From Ottelia alismoides (lineage: Eukaryota > Streptophyta > Magnoliopsida > Alismatales > Hydrocharitaceae): a DNA stretch of 64,000 bases. The position numbers were made by a program, and so were the translations under genes. The stretch is from NCBI GenBank assembly GCA_037367405.1, contig JAZKJV010004148.1:682501-746500 (forward strand), in the 5' to 3' direction. The notes below the pieces were generated by a model. That model made no database searches, was not told the DNA's origin, and saw only the letters and a list, made by a program, of their open reading frames with translations. Shown here piece after piece: positions 45,998-58,959 of the stretch (its first letter is position 1; the number at the start of each line of letters is the position of its first letter).

Positions 45998-48607
45998 TGA
46001 AGGATATGGGATAATCCTCAAGCGCATCATGGAAGCGTGAGCGTCGTATCGAATACAGCGAAGAACGACTAGTCAGACTAGTTGTTTAATGCAACAGAAA
46101 TTAAAAAATTTTCATGCAACGAAACCACATGATCCAAGAACACTTCTCGAATCGTTTCGTCTAAACCACAAATAAGTAATAGGATTACCTGTTGAAGCGT
46201 GGTTGCGATTGAGTCTCTAAATGAAGAGACCTCCTGTCTCAAGTCCGATCCGACGGAGGAGACACTTGCGAGCACGAGGATGAATCACGTGCTTCTCGCA
46301 ATCCATGTTGATGATCCAAGTGGCGGATCTCCTGATCTCAACACACGAGATCCGACGTCTTCTTCACGAGCGAGGCGCACCGAAGGAGACGGAGATCCAC
46401 GAGCAAACAATCGGGCAGCATAACGATGACGCCGTGGCGATAGAGAACTTCTCTAGGGCATCCATGGTGGACGGCCATGAGAGAAGAAGAGAGAGGGATG
46501 CATGTAGAGAGAAAGAGAGAGAGAGACTTATGTTCTCATTGTGTAAAGAAGAGCAAAGGGGTTACCTCTCCTTTTATAATATTTTAGGATGCATGGATCT
46601 CAATCCATGAACACCACAAATCCAATGGCTCAAATTGATTTGTGTTTCTTTTAATGGTTATGATTTGTGTTGGAAAAAACCAGCAACAATTAATTTAATT
46701 TAGATTAAATCTATATTGATAAATCAATATAAATCAATCCCAAATTAAATCAAGCAATCATGGACATTATTGGAATGAAGATTGCCTCCTTCCATAATAT
46801 GGGATTTGGTGGCAATCTCATGTAATCTCATGATATCTCTTGAGATTACATTATTCCATGGAAATATCCAAGATTTATAACAACACTTGTTGTAAATTAT
46901 TCAACCAAAATAATTCATAATTATTTTGTAAATATTGCAATCTTACCATTGGAAAATTGTGAATCACATTCACAACCCAAAATAATAAATAAATTACATT
47001 TTCAATTTAATGTCCAATGTGAATCCAATTGACATCAACATTAGATTAACAAATGTAAATTACAAATAGCTCTCTCTTATATATTATAAATCACATTTAT
47101 AATATATATGATTAATATGGATATTTCTATCCACATTATTCATATACATGATAATTAAATCACATTTAATCATCTTGGATCTCTTTTCTCTTGCGCTCAA
47201 ATAATATGAATCACATTCACATTATTTACATCTTTGATAATCAAATCACATTTAATTATCTAAGATAACTCTTTTTATAATATGAATCGAATTCATATTA
47301 ATCATGATAATTGAATCGGATTTAATTATCCATTTTCTCAATGCTCGGATGCTTACATCGACAATTAAATTATCCTGAACTCTTTCAAGGATAATGCACT
47401 TTCTCCACGAATACTTGGAGATAAGGACAGGGCGATTGTATTGTTCTGCGTATAGTGGCTTGGATATTGAGATCACATCTCAAATCCATATCTCGGGCCT
47501 CCCATAGATGCTTGATTAAATCAAGACCGCAAATCTAATCTTCACATTGCATCTGAATCACATTCAGATCAATGCCCAACATTTGGACTAAGATTAGATT
47601 ACTTCTCTACTGAGAGGAGTCACTAAAATCCAGACCCGTTTCATCACTCCCTAGAAATGGAAGCGTCATGGTTATATAATCGTTTATGATCACACCACCC
47701 TCAGGTATTCCCAATACCTGTACATCCTGCATATTGGAAGACTCAGAATAAACCTAAAGTATAAGATCAATTATATATTGTCTACTTCAGAGTTTTATCA
47801 TTAAATTTTTTATTCGATCATTGGGAGTCGGTATGGATCATATACTCTCCAAAAGCATATATCATACCTAGGTCTTGATCATATACTTTCTAAAAGTATA
47901 TATCAAACCTACAAATTCAGTCAAGCTTCCAAAGCAAGACGACCGTGCTCGGAATTTGATTTTTCCCAATATCTCATGCTTGAGCTCATATCTTCTGGTT
48001 CGGTAACTAAACCTGTATGATCCCTTTGAGAGATTGTATTACTCATATGCCCTTGCATGCACACTAGCGTGCCGGTTTATAGACCTTGATTAGGTCATCA
48101 ACCTTATTGGCTACCAAATGTACATGCTCAGACATATAGTAACACATCTATCTCCGGTCAGAGAATGCGTGCCTATATCATGACAACATACGATATAGGG
48201 CTTTGGTTATCCCGATCTCGTTAAGTCAACTCTTTGACCTAACAAATATGACTCCTCTGAACATCTATTCCTATGCAGAGGACCTGCATCAAGAGGTCGG
48301 TCAGATATCAGCCTAAATGAGAAAGGATTGCCATCTCCTAATCAGGCTGGAGATCATCTCTCAACAATCATTTGACGGTGCTTGATGAGTCCTCAATTTA
48401 ACTCTAGATATTCATCCAAGCACTGACCTCTATGATTCAATAATTGAATCAACAGCTGTATGATCATTAAGATGACCATGGCACATAATCCTAATTGTAC
48501 TAAGGGACCTATTATGCAAATTATTTATTCTTCATTTCAGATAAGGAAATGATATTCACGATAACATTTATTGCATAATGGCTCGCCGTGGGCTCGCATG
48601 TCCAACA
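45998..48607 (-). repeat. C1 5' LTR
   Basis: 2,610 bp, TGAAGGATATGGG to GTCCAACA, homologous over its length to 38085-40698. TATA box on the minus strand at plus 46571-46578. Would transcribe leftwards through C1. Confidence 0.93.
46571..46578 (-). promoter_or_regulatory. TATA box of C1 5' LTR
   Basis: Minus strand TATAAAAGG in ATATTATAAAAGGAG. Equivalent boxes are at 38661-38668 (C1 3' LTR) and 50886-50893 (C2); C3 has TATAAATA at 56548-56555. Confidence 0.65.
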
Positions 48608-48612
48608 TTCTT
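48608..48612. repeat. Target-site duplication of C1 (right copy)
   Basis: TTCTT directly after the terminal CA of the C1 5' LTR, identical to 38080-38084. Confidence 0.93.
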
Positions 48613-48800
48613 CACGATAGTAATCCCGAATTTCTTCGGGACCACATGCAATGTACTGACCCACTTGGAATACGAAATGGGATAAATAAAGCCAGCATCA
48701 CACCATTTCCTTATCTCTTTCATGACAACCTCCATCAGTTTCGGATTGAGATGACACTGATACTCACGGGAAAGTTTACAGTCATCCTCTAAGTAGATAT
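48608..48800 (-). pseudogene. Element B reverse transcriptase, N-terminal part (between C1 and C2)
   Basis: 193-bp island of element B. Minus strand reads IYLEDDCKLSREYQCHLNPK, VVMKEIRKWCDAGFIYPISY and VVPKKFGITIVK, matching the start of reverse transcriptase in D (IYLEEDAKPPREFQRRLNP and onward). The first five bases (TTCTT) are the right TSD of C1. Its continuation towards gag is cut off by C2 and should lie beyond the right edge of the window. Confidence 0.9.
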
Positions 48801-51438
48801 TGCTGGACATGCGATCCCACGACGAGCCATAAATGTTATTGTGAATATCATTCCCTGATCTGAAATGAAGAATAACTAATTTGCATAATAGGTCTCTTAG
48901 TACAATTAGGGTTATGCATCATGGCCATTTTGATAATCATATATCTGTTGATTCAATTATTTAATCATAGAGGCTGGTGCTTGGATGAACATCTAAAGAG
49001 TTAGATTGAGGACTCATCAAGCACCGTCAAATGATTGTTGAGAGATGATCTCAAGTCTGAGTAGGAGATGTCAATCCTTTCTCATTTAGGCTGATATCTG
49101 ACTGACCTCTTGATGCAGGTCCTCTGCATGGGATGAGATTCAGAGGTGTTAGATAAGTTAGGTCAAAGAGTTGACTTAATGAGATAGAGACAACCAAAGT
49201 CCTATATTGTATGCTGTGATATAGGCACACATCCTCTGACTGGAGATAGATGTGTAACTATATGTCTGAGTATGTACATTTGGCAGACCAATAGGTTGAT
49301 GACCAAATCAAGGTCTATACACCAACGCGCTGATGTGCATATACGGGCATATGAGTAATACGATCTCTTAAAGGGACATTCAGGTTCATTACTGAACTCG
49401 GAAGACATGAGCTCACTCATGAGATATTGGGAAGAATCAAATTTCGTGCACGGTCATCTCGCTTTGGAAGCTTGATTGAATTTTTAAGTTTGATATATGA
49501 TTTTGGAAAAGTATATGATCAACACTTAGGTATGATATATGCTTTTGGAAAGTATATGATCGATACCATCTCCCAATAGTCAAATGAGAAACTTAATGAT
49601 AAAACCCTTAAGTAGACAGTGTAAAATTGATCTTATACTTCAGGTTTATTCTGGGCCTTCCAGTATGCAGGATGTACATGTATTATATATACCTGAGGGT
49701 GATGTGATCATAAATTATTGTATAACCATAACGCTTCCATTCCTAAAGAGTGATGAAATGGGTCTGGATTTTAGTGACTCCTCTCAGTAGAGAAGTAATC
49801 TGATCTAGGTCCAAATGTTGGACATTGATCTAAATGTGATTCTGATGCAATGGGAAGATTAGATTTGCGGTCTTGATCTAATCAAGCATCTATGAGAGGT
49901 ACATAGGATCTCGATTTGAGATGTGATCTCAATATCCAAGTCACTATACATGGAACAATACAATCACCCTGTCCTTATCTCCAAGTATCCATGGAGAAAG
50001 CACATTATCCTTGAAATAGTTCAGGATAATTTCATTGTTGATATATGTATCCAAGCATTGAGAAAATGGATAATAAAAGTGATTTAATTATCATGAATAA
50101 TATGAATTTGATTCATATTATAAGGAGAGTTATCTTGGATAAATAAATGTGATTTAATTATAATGAATAATATGAATTTAGTTCATATTATAGAGAGAGT
50201 TATCTTAGATATTTAAATATGATTTATTTATCAAATATGTGAATAATGTGAATGTGATTCATATTATTTGGGCACATGAGAATAGATATCAAAGATGATT
50301 AAATGTGATTTAATTATCGTGGACATGAATAATGTAGATAGTGCTATCTATATTAATCATATATATTATAAATATGATTTATGATATATAAGAGAGAGTT
50401 ATTTGTAATTTATATTTGTTAATTAAATGCTAATGTGAATTGGATTCACATTGAACATTAAATTGAAAATGTAAATCACATTTATTTTGGGTTGTGAATT
50501 TGATTCACAAATTTCCAATGGAAAGACTGCAATGTTCACAAAATAATTATGAATTATTTTTGTAGAATAATTTACAATAAGTGTTGTTGTAAATCTTAGA
50601 GATTTTCATGAAATAATATAATCTCATGAGATCTCATGAGTTTACATGAGATTGCCACCAAATCCCATATTATGGAAGGAGGCAATCATCATTCCATAAA
50701 TCTCCATGCTTGATTGATTTAATTTGGGATTAAATCATATTGATTTATCAATACATATTTAATATAAATAAATTAAGTGTTGTTGGTTTTTACCAATAAA
50801 AACTTAGCCATTAAAAGAAACACAAATCAATGTGAGCCATTGGATTTGTGTTGTCCATGATTGAGATCCATGGATCCCAAAATATTATAAAAGGAGAGGC
50901 ACCCCCTTTGCTCTTCTTTACACAATGAGAACATAAGTCTCTCTCTCTTTTTCTCTCTACATGCCATCCCTCTCTCTCTCTCTCTCATATGACCATCCAC
51001 CATGGATGCCCTAGAGAGAGTCTCCATCGCCGCAACATCGTCGTTATGCTGCCAGACTGTTTGCTCGTGGATCTCTGTCTCCTTCAATGCACCTCGCTCG
51101 TGAAGAAGACGTCGAATCTCATGTGTCGAGATCAGGAGTTTCACCACTTAGATCATCAACTTGGATTGCGAGGAGTACATGTTTCATCACCACGCTCACA
51201 AGCGTCTCCTTCGTCGAATCGGACTCGATCGCAACCACGCTTCAAGAGGAAACCCTAATACTTGTTTGTGGTTTATATGAAACGATTCGAGAAGTGTTCT
51301 TGGATCATGTGGTTTCGTCGCATGATTTTTTTTAAATTCCGCTGCCTCGAGCAACTAGTGCGACTAGTCGCTCTCGATCGCATATGATGCGATCCTCATG
51401 CTTCCGTGATGCACATAAGGATCTTACCATGTCCTTCA
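48801..51438 (+). repeat. C2 5' LTR
   Basis: 2,638 bp, the reverse complement of the C1 LTRs with many point differences. TATA box at 50886-50893, followed by a CT-rich run (50937-50986) that corresponds to the GA-rich run of C1. Confidence 0.92.
50886..50893 (+). promoter_or_regulatory. TATA box of C2 5' LTR
   Basis: TATAAAAG within AATATTATAAAAGGAGAGGC. It would direct transcription rightwards, away from the C1 promoter. Confidence 0.65.
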
Positions 51439-51440
51439 AG

Positions 51441-51453
51441 CGGTATCAGAGCC
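51441..51453 (+). promoter_or_regulatory. C2 primer binding site (initiator tRNA-Met)
   Basis: CGGTATCAGAGCC, two bases after the LTR; a single change from the canonical TGGTATCAGAGCC. Confidence 0.9.
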
Positions 51454-54369
51454 TTAGGTCCGAGGTTTCGGATACAATCCGTGGTTTTTTTCGACCCTGT
51501 TTAAATTGGATTATGTTTCCCATTAAATAAGGAAACCGTAGGATCTGAGTTTGTGTGATTTCGAATCCGTTTGCTCAAGTTATGATCAAATTAGTGAACA
51601 TGTATCCACTGTTTTGGAGACTACAAATCATGACATAATTAAGGAGTTAATTATGGTTTTGAAATGCCTAGAAATGCATGCAAATTATATAGGTTCTGTT
51701 GTAAATCAAATTAGCAAACTTGAGAAACTTATTTTGCTTAATTTGGATTTAATTTGACTGAGATATGCTAATTTTAGTAAGTGCGGGTCACTGTTGGAAA
51801 TTACTTTCTTAATCAAGAACCTTGTGATTGTCATTTAATCAACTAGTGAAATTAAATCGTTTAATTTCCTGAAATAATTATGGATAAATATTTGTGAAAT
51901 ATTTAGTGATAATTATTTCCTTAAATGACATTGCTTTAACCAATAATTGATTAGATATGATCTAAATCACAATTAGTTACACAATCTACTTTCCGACAAA
52001 CAAAGTTACTTGAATAGGATTGGGGATTTGTTTAGCAAATCTCCTTATAATGTTAATCAAAAGTGGTGATTATTATTATATATGGTATACCTTTAGTTGA
52101 AGAACCGATTATGATCTCAAGTACACAATGATCAATTTGGCATTATCCTTTCCCGAGGTGGATATGGTGTCTAGTCTTGGAGCGTTAGGGTAGCAGGTTG
52201 CACCGTGTGCGGTCTGTCCCACTCCCGTTGCTACTGTCCATGACAGTGGGTAGGGACTCGATAATGTAGGAGAGATCATGTTGTATTTTTCTAATTATTA
52301 AAATTCGAAATAATACGTATTTGAGATAATACCATAATTCAAGTAACAATAAAGAATGTTTGCTGGATATTAATTGGATCATTAATTTAATATGATTAGA
52401 TTAAATGGATTTATGTGTTATTTCCCTTGGAAGAATTAATTATGTGAAAATGATTCATGATAATTAATTAGAATTTGAATATGATATGGAGGATCACATA
52501 AGTGACATCCATGGTATCCCGTCAAGGCGAAGGGTTCCGTCGCCAGGGATTGTATGTAGGAGATGCCTGACTGAAGAGACCGCTCCTGTATGCAAGCGCA
52601 TCTGGATCGGGCTCTTTGCTTCTCGAAAGAGTAAGGCCGTATGCGTAGTGACCCTAATATCGAGTCCTCATATTATTGGGGCGATATTGGATTGTGCATA
52701 GCGAGTACTAATCATGTTGATGGTTGTTTCAATTAACGATGGGTCAACATCACCTCAGGGGTGGTGGGACCGGGTGTTTAAGACCAAAATGGGATATGCA
52801 AGTTGGACTTGCAAGGCTGAATGTGTTCCCGCTTCTTTTTATCCGAGTTGCAAGTTCTCATATTATTGGTATGTAACATAGATAAGGAAGGAGATCCCAG
52901 ATCTTGCTTGAGATATAATGGTAAGTATATCTCTTACATTGAAAGTGATTAAGGGAATGAACTTTCAATGTTGACAAGGCATGATAGCTTTGATATAAAA
53001 ATTCCTAAATCAAAGTAAAGTATATATATACACATTTATGCAAATTTCTTATTTCAAATAATCCTTTATTAAACCCACTCAATACTATACTCAATAATAA
53101 CCAGTAAAATGTCATGGATTGGATCCATGATTAAGATATTGTACTTGCAGTTGGACACATAATGTATGTGGTTGCACTGTGTAAGTCTTCCTCATAATAA
53201 TGAGGAATGACAATTATAATAGACAATTGGACTTAAACCCTAGGGTTTGTATGTCTCTATAGTCCTGATCTCTCATCGAATGTACTTTGGAAGTTACATG
53301 TCGATGATGATCATAATTGTCAAATAATCCTTATAAAATTCTAAGAAGATGTTCTGGCATACATATGTGCTCTCGACATTTAATCATGACTGACATGGTT
53401 CTCTGCATCATGCAGAATGGTAGCTCTATAAGAGATGATGTATTTAGATAGTTTGAATACCCACATGAGCCAAAAGTCTTTAAGAATTAAGATGTATGTA
53501 GATATGATGAGTGTCATCATTCTACTATCTATACTCTAGTCTTTCATGAAGCTTCAGAATATTCATATTGTTTGAATTGAATGAAGCATGTATAAATGTT
53601 GAAGTACTCTTATATTGAAATCTTTTGAATTCAACATAAGAGATCCTTAGTCTTAAGCATTGGTTGCTTATAGATAAAGGGAGCGCAGTGGAAGCATGGG
53701 TTGGACCCAAGTAAGAAGAAAAGTCAAAGAGTTGACCATACTTCTATAACTTCCATATGACATCCAAAGGGTTGGATGATTTCTAATACTGCAATGAGCC
53801 GATGTATTGATAGTGTGACTATCTAGTCTATCTTGGATCCATAGAGAAGGACTTGGGTAGTGCATCGGAATAATATACATTTAATCATTGAAATTGACTT
53901 TCTTATTGGATAAGATTAAAAGTCTAATAATTGTATCTCATTTTTCTAATAACACTTGCAACTGGATGCATATGTTTTAGAAGACTAGAAATTTGATCTT
54001 AAGGTTCAATAGTCATCCACATAGATATTGATGCAATTTTTGCAACAATCTCTATTGGATAGATAGACTTCATAATTTCAGTGGGAGAGCCCTTGATCTT
54101 GGAGAATGTCTCTATGACCTAGATATTAGAATACACTCATTGTTTATTTCTAAATGTTGGAAATACATATGAATTCTGGAATAGACCTATCATGAGGAAT
54201 TATGATAAATTATTTCAGAAAGTAATCTAACATCTAGAGGACTCTATTAAATTAGAAAATTGATGAATGGTTCATTAACATTTCTAATATTGAAAATTAA
54301 ACCTTTAAAGATCAATTGGAGGATGAAGATCATTTGATAATGATATGGCATCAAACCTTAGACATAAGT
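51454..54369 (+). other. C2 leader and unrecognisable gag/protease zone
   Basis: 2.9 kb between PBS and integrase. The leader has the family GC-rich blocks (52140-52260 and 52480-52700). From about 53000 on, gag and protease would be expected, but no motif or long frame is seen. Homologous patches in C1 and C3 show it is part of the element. Confidence 0.55.
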
Positions 54370-55989
54370 CTGCTGATGAGATCAATAGACAAGTAAGAGA
54401 TGAAACTTCAGAATGTTTAAAATTTCAAATATTACATACTTGTGAATATTGCATTCAAAGTAATAATGTCCAAAGCACTCTTCTTTGAGAATGGATTAAG
54501 ATGCCAAGGTATTCAATATCTCATACATATTGATGTATGCGGATCATCTATATCATGATAAACGTTGATGATATGTGATATTATTTGATGAGTATTTGTG
54601 ATATATGATTTCTTATCTTCACCTTAGAAAGCTTTGAAATGTTCAAAGATTTCACAATTTTGGTTTAAAACCAAAGTTTAAGGAAGATGGAATGAATTTG
54701 ATCTAACCTAGGTAGCTTGTACCTAGTAGATGAATTCCAAGGAATACCTTATGGAGATATGAATATCATTCCTATCTCAATCCTCCTAATACATCTAAAC
54801 TCAAGAGAGTTGTAGGGAGATACAATTGGATCATACATGACATGATAATCAATGATGAATTTTAGCATAATTACCTATTAGTTTCCAAGAATATATGTAG
54901 TATAGACTACAATATATATATGTGTATATATATATATATCCTTACTAAGGTTCCAGGTAAGTAAGCTGGAATTTAGCACCTGAGAGTGCTACTTCATTAG
55001 GAAAATAAAGAATGGTATTGGATACCTACTTTATGACCTTGAGATTCTTAAAAGATTTCATATATGAGAACACGATTCTTAGATGATGAGACTCTTAGGA
55101 ATCAAGATGAAAATGAAGTAAAGGAACTCATTTAGTCTTAAGAAGATAATGAGGCTCCTAAAATTGGAAACTAAAAGGACAATAAAAGATGAAACACTAA
55201 TACCTCTTCAAATAAGTTTGAGGATGGATTCCATGTGTCAGTTGAGTCTGACAATGATATGACTTCATGTGATGAAGCTTCTGAAGATCATAACATGGAA
55301 AGATGGATGTTAGCATTAAAGTCTAAAGTAGACTTCATATACAAATGTTGTATATGGATCCTCGAGGATCCACCTATATGGGTAAGACCCATTAAGGTGT
55401 AAATGGATCTTCAAGAGAAAGAAGGAACCTGATGAGAAGGTAGAGACCATCAAAGTATGGTTCGTAGCCATAAGCTACACACCGAAGAGAAGACATCTCT
55501 TGCGATGAGACTTGATCTTCAGTGATCATGCTTAAACCCATCAGAATATTGCTAACTATTGCTACCCAACTCGACATTGACATCTTTAAGATGAAAGTCA
55601 ATATTGCATTTCTCCATGAATACTTCTATGAGGACATTCACATGAAGCAGCCCCAGGGCTTCATGGTTGAGGAAAGCAAAGAGTCCAAGCTAAGGAATTC
55701 CATCTATGGACTCAAATAAGATTCTTGCAGTTGAAACATTAGATTTGATGAAATCATAAATGTTATGGTTTCAGATAGAATCTTGATTAACCATGTGAAT
55801 CTTAGTGGGAGTGCCATTATGTTCATCGTGCTAAATATAGATAATATCCTAATCATTTGGAATGATATAAGGATGATAATAATAAGTGTTTTATAATCTG
55901 GTTGTTCCATACCTCGAATATAATCTCAAGGATACCTCTTAGATCATAATTCCGAAGTTGTTTAGAAGCAAGGAAAAGAGGGTATGGGG
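54370..55989 (+). pseudogene. C2 integrase and reverse transcriptase (degenerate, truncated)
   Basis: Copia pol remnant. Integrase: HTCEYCIQ zinc-finger remnant at about 54430-54460 and IHID-type sequence after it. Reverse transcriptase: frame 55522-55719 reads LKPIRILLTIATQLDIDIFKMKVNIAFLHEY then EDIHMKQPQGFMVEE and IYGLK, matching the copia block SIRILLAIAAYYDYEIWQMDVKTAFLNG. The first catalytic Asp (MDVK) is Lys here (55594-55596). The active-site block at 55831-55851 reads LNIDNIL instead of LYVDDIL. It is cut at 55989 by C3. Inactive. Confidence 0.8.
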
Positions 55990-58489
55990 TGAAGGATATA
56001 GGATAATCCTCAAGCGCATCATGGAAAAGTGAGCGTCGTATCTAATACGATGAGGAACAGCTAGTTATACTAGTTGTTCTATGCAGCGGAATTTAAAAAA
56101 AATTCATATGATGAAACCACATGATCCAAGAACGATTCTTGGATCGTTTCATCTAAAACCACATCAAGTATAAAGGAATATCTCTTTTAGCATGGTTGAT
56201 CGAGTCTCTACAAAAGAGACCTCCTGTCTCAAGTCCGATCTTTGGAGAAGATGCTTGCGAGCGCGGGGATGAGTTGCGTGATCCTCGCAATCCAAGAAGT
56301 TGATCCAAGCACGATGAACTCCTGACCTTATCACACGAGATGAAACACCTTCTTCGTGAGTGAAGCACTCCAAAGAAGATGGAGAACCGAGGAAGGTCGA
56401 GGTGGCGGCACGGTGGCGAAGCGACGACGAAGCCTCTCCTCTAGGGTTTGGTGGACGACCACCAATAGAGGAGAGAAGAGGGTTGACGTGTGGAAGGAGA
56501 GTGTTGTATCTCAATAGCATAACCCAAGAGAGCTAGTTATGCCTCTTTATTTATAGGGTTTTGGGATCCATGGATCACAGTCCATGAGACACACAAAATC
56601 AATGGATGAGATTGTTTTATGTTTAATCCAATGGTCAAGATTGTTGTTGGTAAAAACCAACAACTAATAATTTAATTTAGATCAAATATATTTGATAAAT
56701 CAAATACAATTCAATCCTAAATCAAATCAAATAAATAAGGAGACAATTAACATGGAGATAATATCTTCCCATAAAAAAAGATGGGACGGCCACCAATTCC
56801 ATATAGGACGTGGCAGTCGTCCACTTATTTTCATGGTGGAGGCAATCTCATGTAATCTCATGAGATTGCATATCTCCATGAAAATCTCCATAATTGTTCC
56901 AACAACTTTAGTTGTGATTTATTCTACAAAAATAATTCATAATTAATTTTGAGAATATTGCAATCTTGCCATTGGAAATTTGTGAATCACATTCACAACC
57001 CAAAACAAAATATAATTTTGCATTTTCAATTAATTATACAATGTGAATCCAATTCATACCAATAATTAATTAACAAGTATACATCATAATAAGCTCTCTC
57101 TAATATATTATAAATCACATTTATAATATATTATGAATAATTGGATATTGCTATCCACATCATTCTTATTCGTAATAATTAAATCATATTTAATTATATT
57201 GGACAATTATCCACATGCATCAAGATAATGTAATCACACTTAATTATCAATTTCCCAATGCTTAGATATAATTCAACTATGGAATCATTCTTGAATCCTT
57301 TCTAGAATAATGCGATTTCTCCGCAGATACTTGGAGATAAGGACATGGCGATTGTATTGTTTCACGTATAGTGACTTGGATGTTGAGATCTCATCTCAAA
57401 TCCAATTCTCACGGACCTCTCATAGTTGCTTGATTAAATCAAAACCACAAATCTAATCTTCTAATTGAATCTGAATCTCATTCAGATCAATGTACACCAC
57501 TTGGACTATGATTAGGTTACTTCTCTACTGAGAGGAGTCACTAAAATCCAAACCTATTTCATCACTCTCTCGGAATGGAAGCGTCATGGTTATACACTCG
57601 TTTATGATCAAATCACCCTTAGGTATTCCTAACACCTGTACATCCTGCATACTGGAAGATCTATGATCAACATGAAGATATAGATAAATTTAACACTGTC
57701 ATCTTCAGGGTTTAATCATCAAGTTTCTCAATCTTGGTCATTGGGAATCGGTATCGATCATACGCTTTATCACAGCATATATCATACCTTCAAATTCTTG
57801 TCATGCTTCCAAAGCACGATGACCATCCATGAAATTTGATCGGTTCCAATACCTCATGAGTGAGCTCATGTCACCCGGTTCACATATGAACCTGTATGAT
57901 CCCTTTGAGAGATCATATTACTCATATGCCCTTACATGCACAGTAGCTCGCCAGTGTATAGACCTTGGTTTGGTCATCAACCTATTGGTATGCCAAATGT
58001 ACATACTCAGACATATAGTAATACATCTGTCTCTGGTCAGAGGATGCATGCCTGTGCTATGACAGTATTCAACATAGGTCTTTGGTTATCTCGATCTCAT
58101 TAAGTCAACCCATTAACTCAACTAATCTGACACCTCTGAATCTCTATTCCCATGTAGAGGACCTGTATCAAGAGGTCGGTCATATATCAACCTAAATGAG
58201 AAAGGATTGCCATCTCCTACTCAGGCTGGAGATCATTTCTCAACAATCATTTGATGGTGCTTGATGAATCCTCAATCTAACTCTTTTGATATTCATCCAA
58301 GCACCAACCTCTATGATTCAATAACTGAATCAACAACTGTATGATCATCAAGATGGCCATGGTACATAACCCTAATTGTACTAAGGGACTTATTATGCAA
58401 ATTGGTTTATTCTTCATTTCAGAGTAGGGAATGATATTCACAATAACATTTATTGCATAATGGCTCGCCATGGGCTCGCATGTCCAACA
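55990..58489 (-). repeat. C3 3' LTR
   Basis: 2,500 bp from TGAAGGATATAGG to GTCCAACA. More diverged from the C1 LTRs than these are from each other, especially in 56160-56600. TATA box on the minus strand at plus 56548-56555 (TATAAATA). Confidence 0.9.
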
Positions 58490-58501
58490 ATCTCCCACTA
58501 G
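58490..58501 (-). promoter_or_regulatory. C3 polypurine tract
   Basis: Sense strand CTAGTGGGAGAT, identical to that of C1, next to the 3' LTR. Confidence 0.8.
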
Positions 58502-58959
58502 CCCAAAGAGTCGTTAATGGGCTAATCATTAAGCCTGCACTCATGTGACAATCATAGGCTATTTAGAAAATAGCTAGGTAAGCTGATCAGTCACTCTGTT
58601 CCCAAGAGACTATGCCAAGTCCTTTTACGACACTTGCATATCCCAAGGTAACAGTGCCCACATCCAATGCGAATGTTGCATATATGCAACCAATACTCAA
58701 TTTTGTCAGTTATAGTGTCCTTGACACTTCAACTTAATAATTATCATAACCAGTTTTTCCTTTATCCTTATCAGAAATACCCTTATTCCGGGAGATCTCT
58801 ATCTCCTAAGGTATTCGTAGTTAAGACCTTTTAGATCTCCATCTATAAAGTCTTAATTTCTTGAAGATAAGACTTAGAGATCACTATCTCACAAGTCTTG
58901 TCCTCTACGAAGATATAGTTATTACCGCAATCAAGTGTTTTATCACCATAGTAGGATTA

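Larger units (their letters stand above)
38085..48607 (-). mobile_element. C1: full-length, degenerate Ty1/copia retrotransposon
   Basis: 10,523-bp element inserted in the reverse transcriptase of element B. LTRs are 38085-40698 (3') and 45998-48607 (5'), opening TGAAGGATATGGG and closing CATGTCCAACA. It has a 5-bp TSD TTCTT, a PBS for initiator tRNA-Met, and a PPT. The 5.3-kb internal part has only fragments of copia integrase and reverse transcriptase and no ORF above about 70 codons. The order integrase before reverse transcriptase (read on the minus strand) marks Ty1/copia. The LTRs differ visibly (roughly 20 differences in the first 220 bases, fewer further in), so it is older than D. 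Confidence 0.93.
48801..55989 (+). mobile_element. C2: Ty1/copia retrotransposon, plus strand, 5' part (split by C3)
   Basis: Same family as C1 in the opposite direction. The 5' LTR (48801-51438) opens TGCTGGACATGCG and closes CCTTCA; PBS, leader, and integrase and reverse transcriptase fragments follow. The internal sequence stops at 55989 in the middle of the reverse transcriptase to RNase H region (at a point equal to C1 41398), where the LTR of C3 starts. The missing 3' end, including its 3' LTR and a second GATAT target copy, is expected right of C3, outside the window. The left flank GATAT is 48796-48800. Confidence 0.9.
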
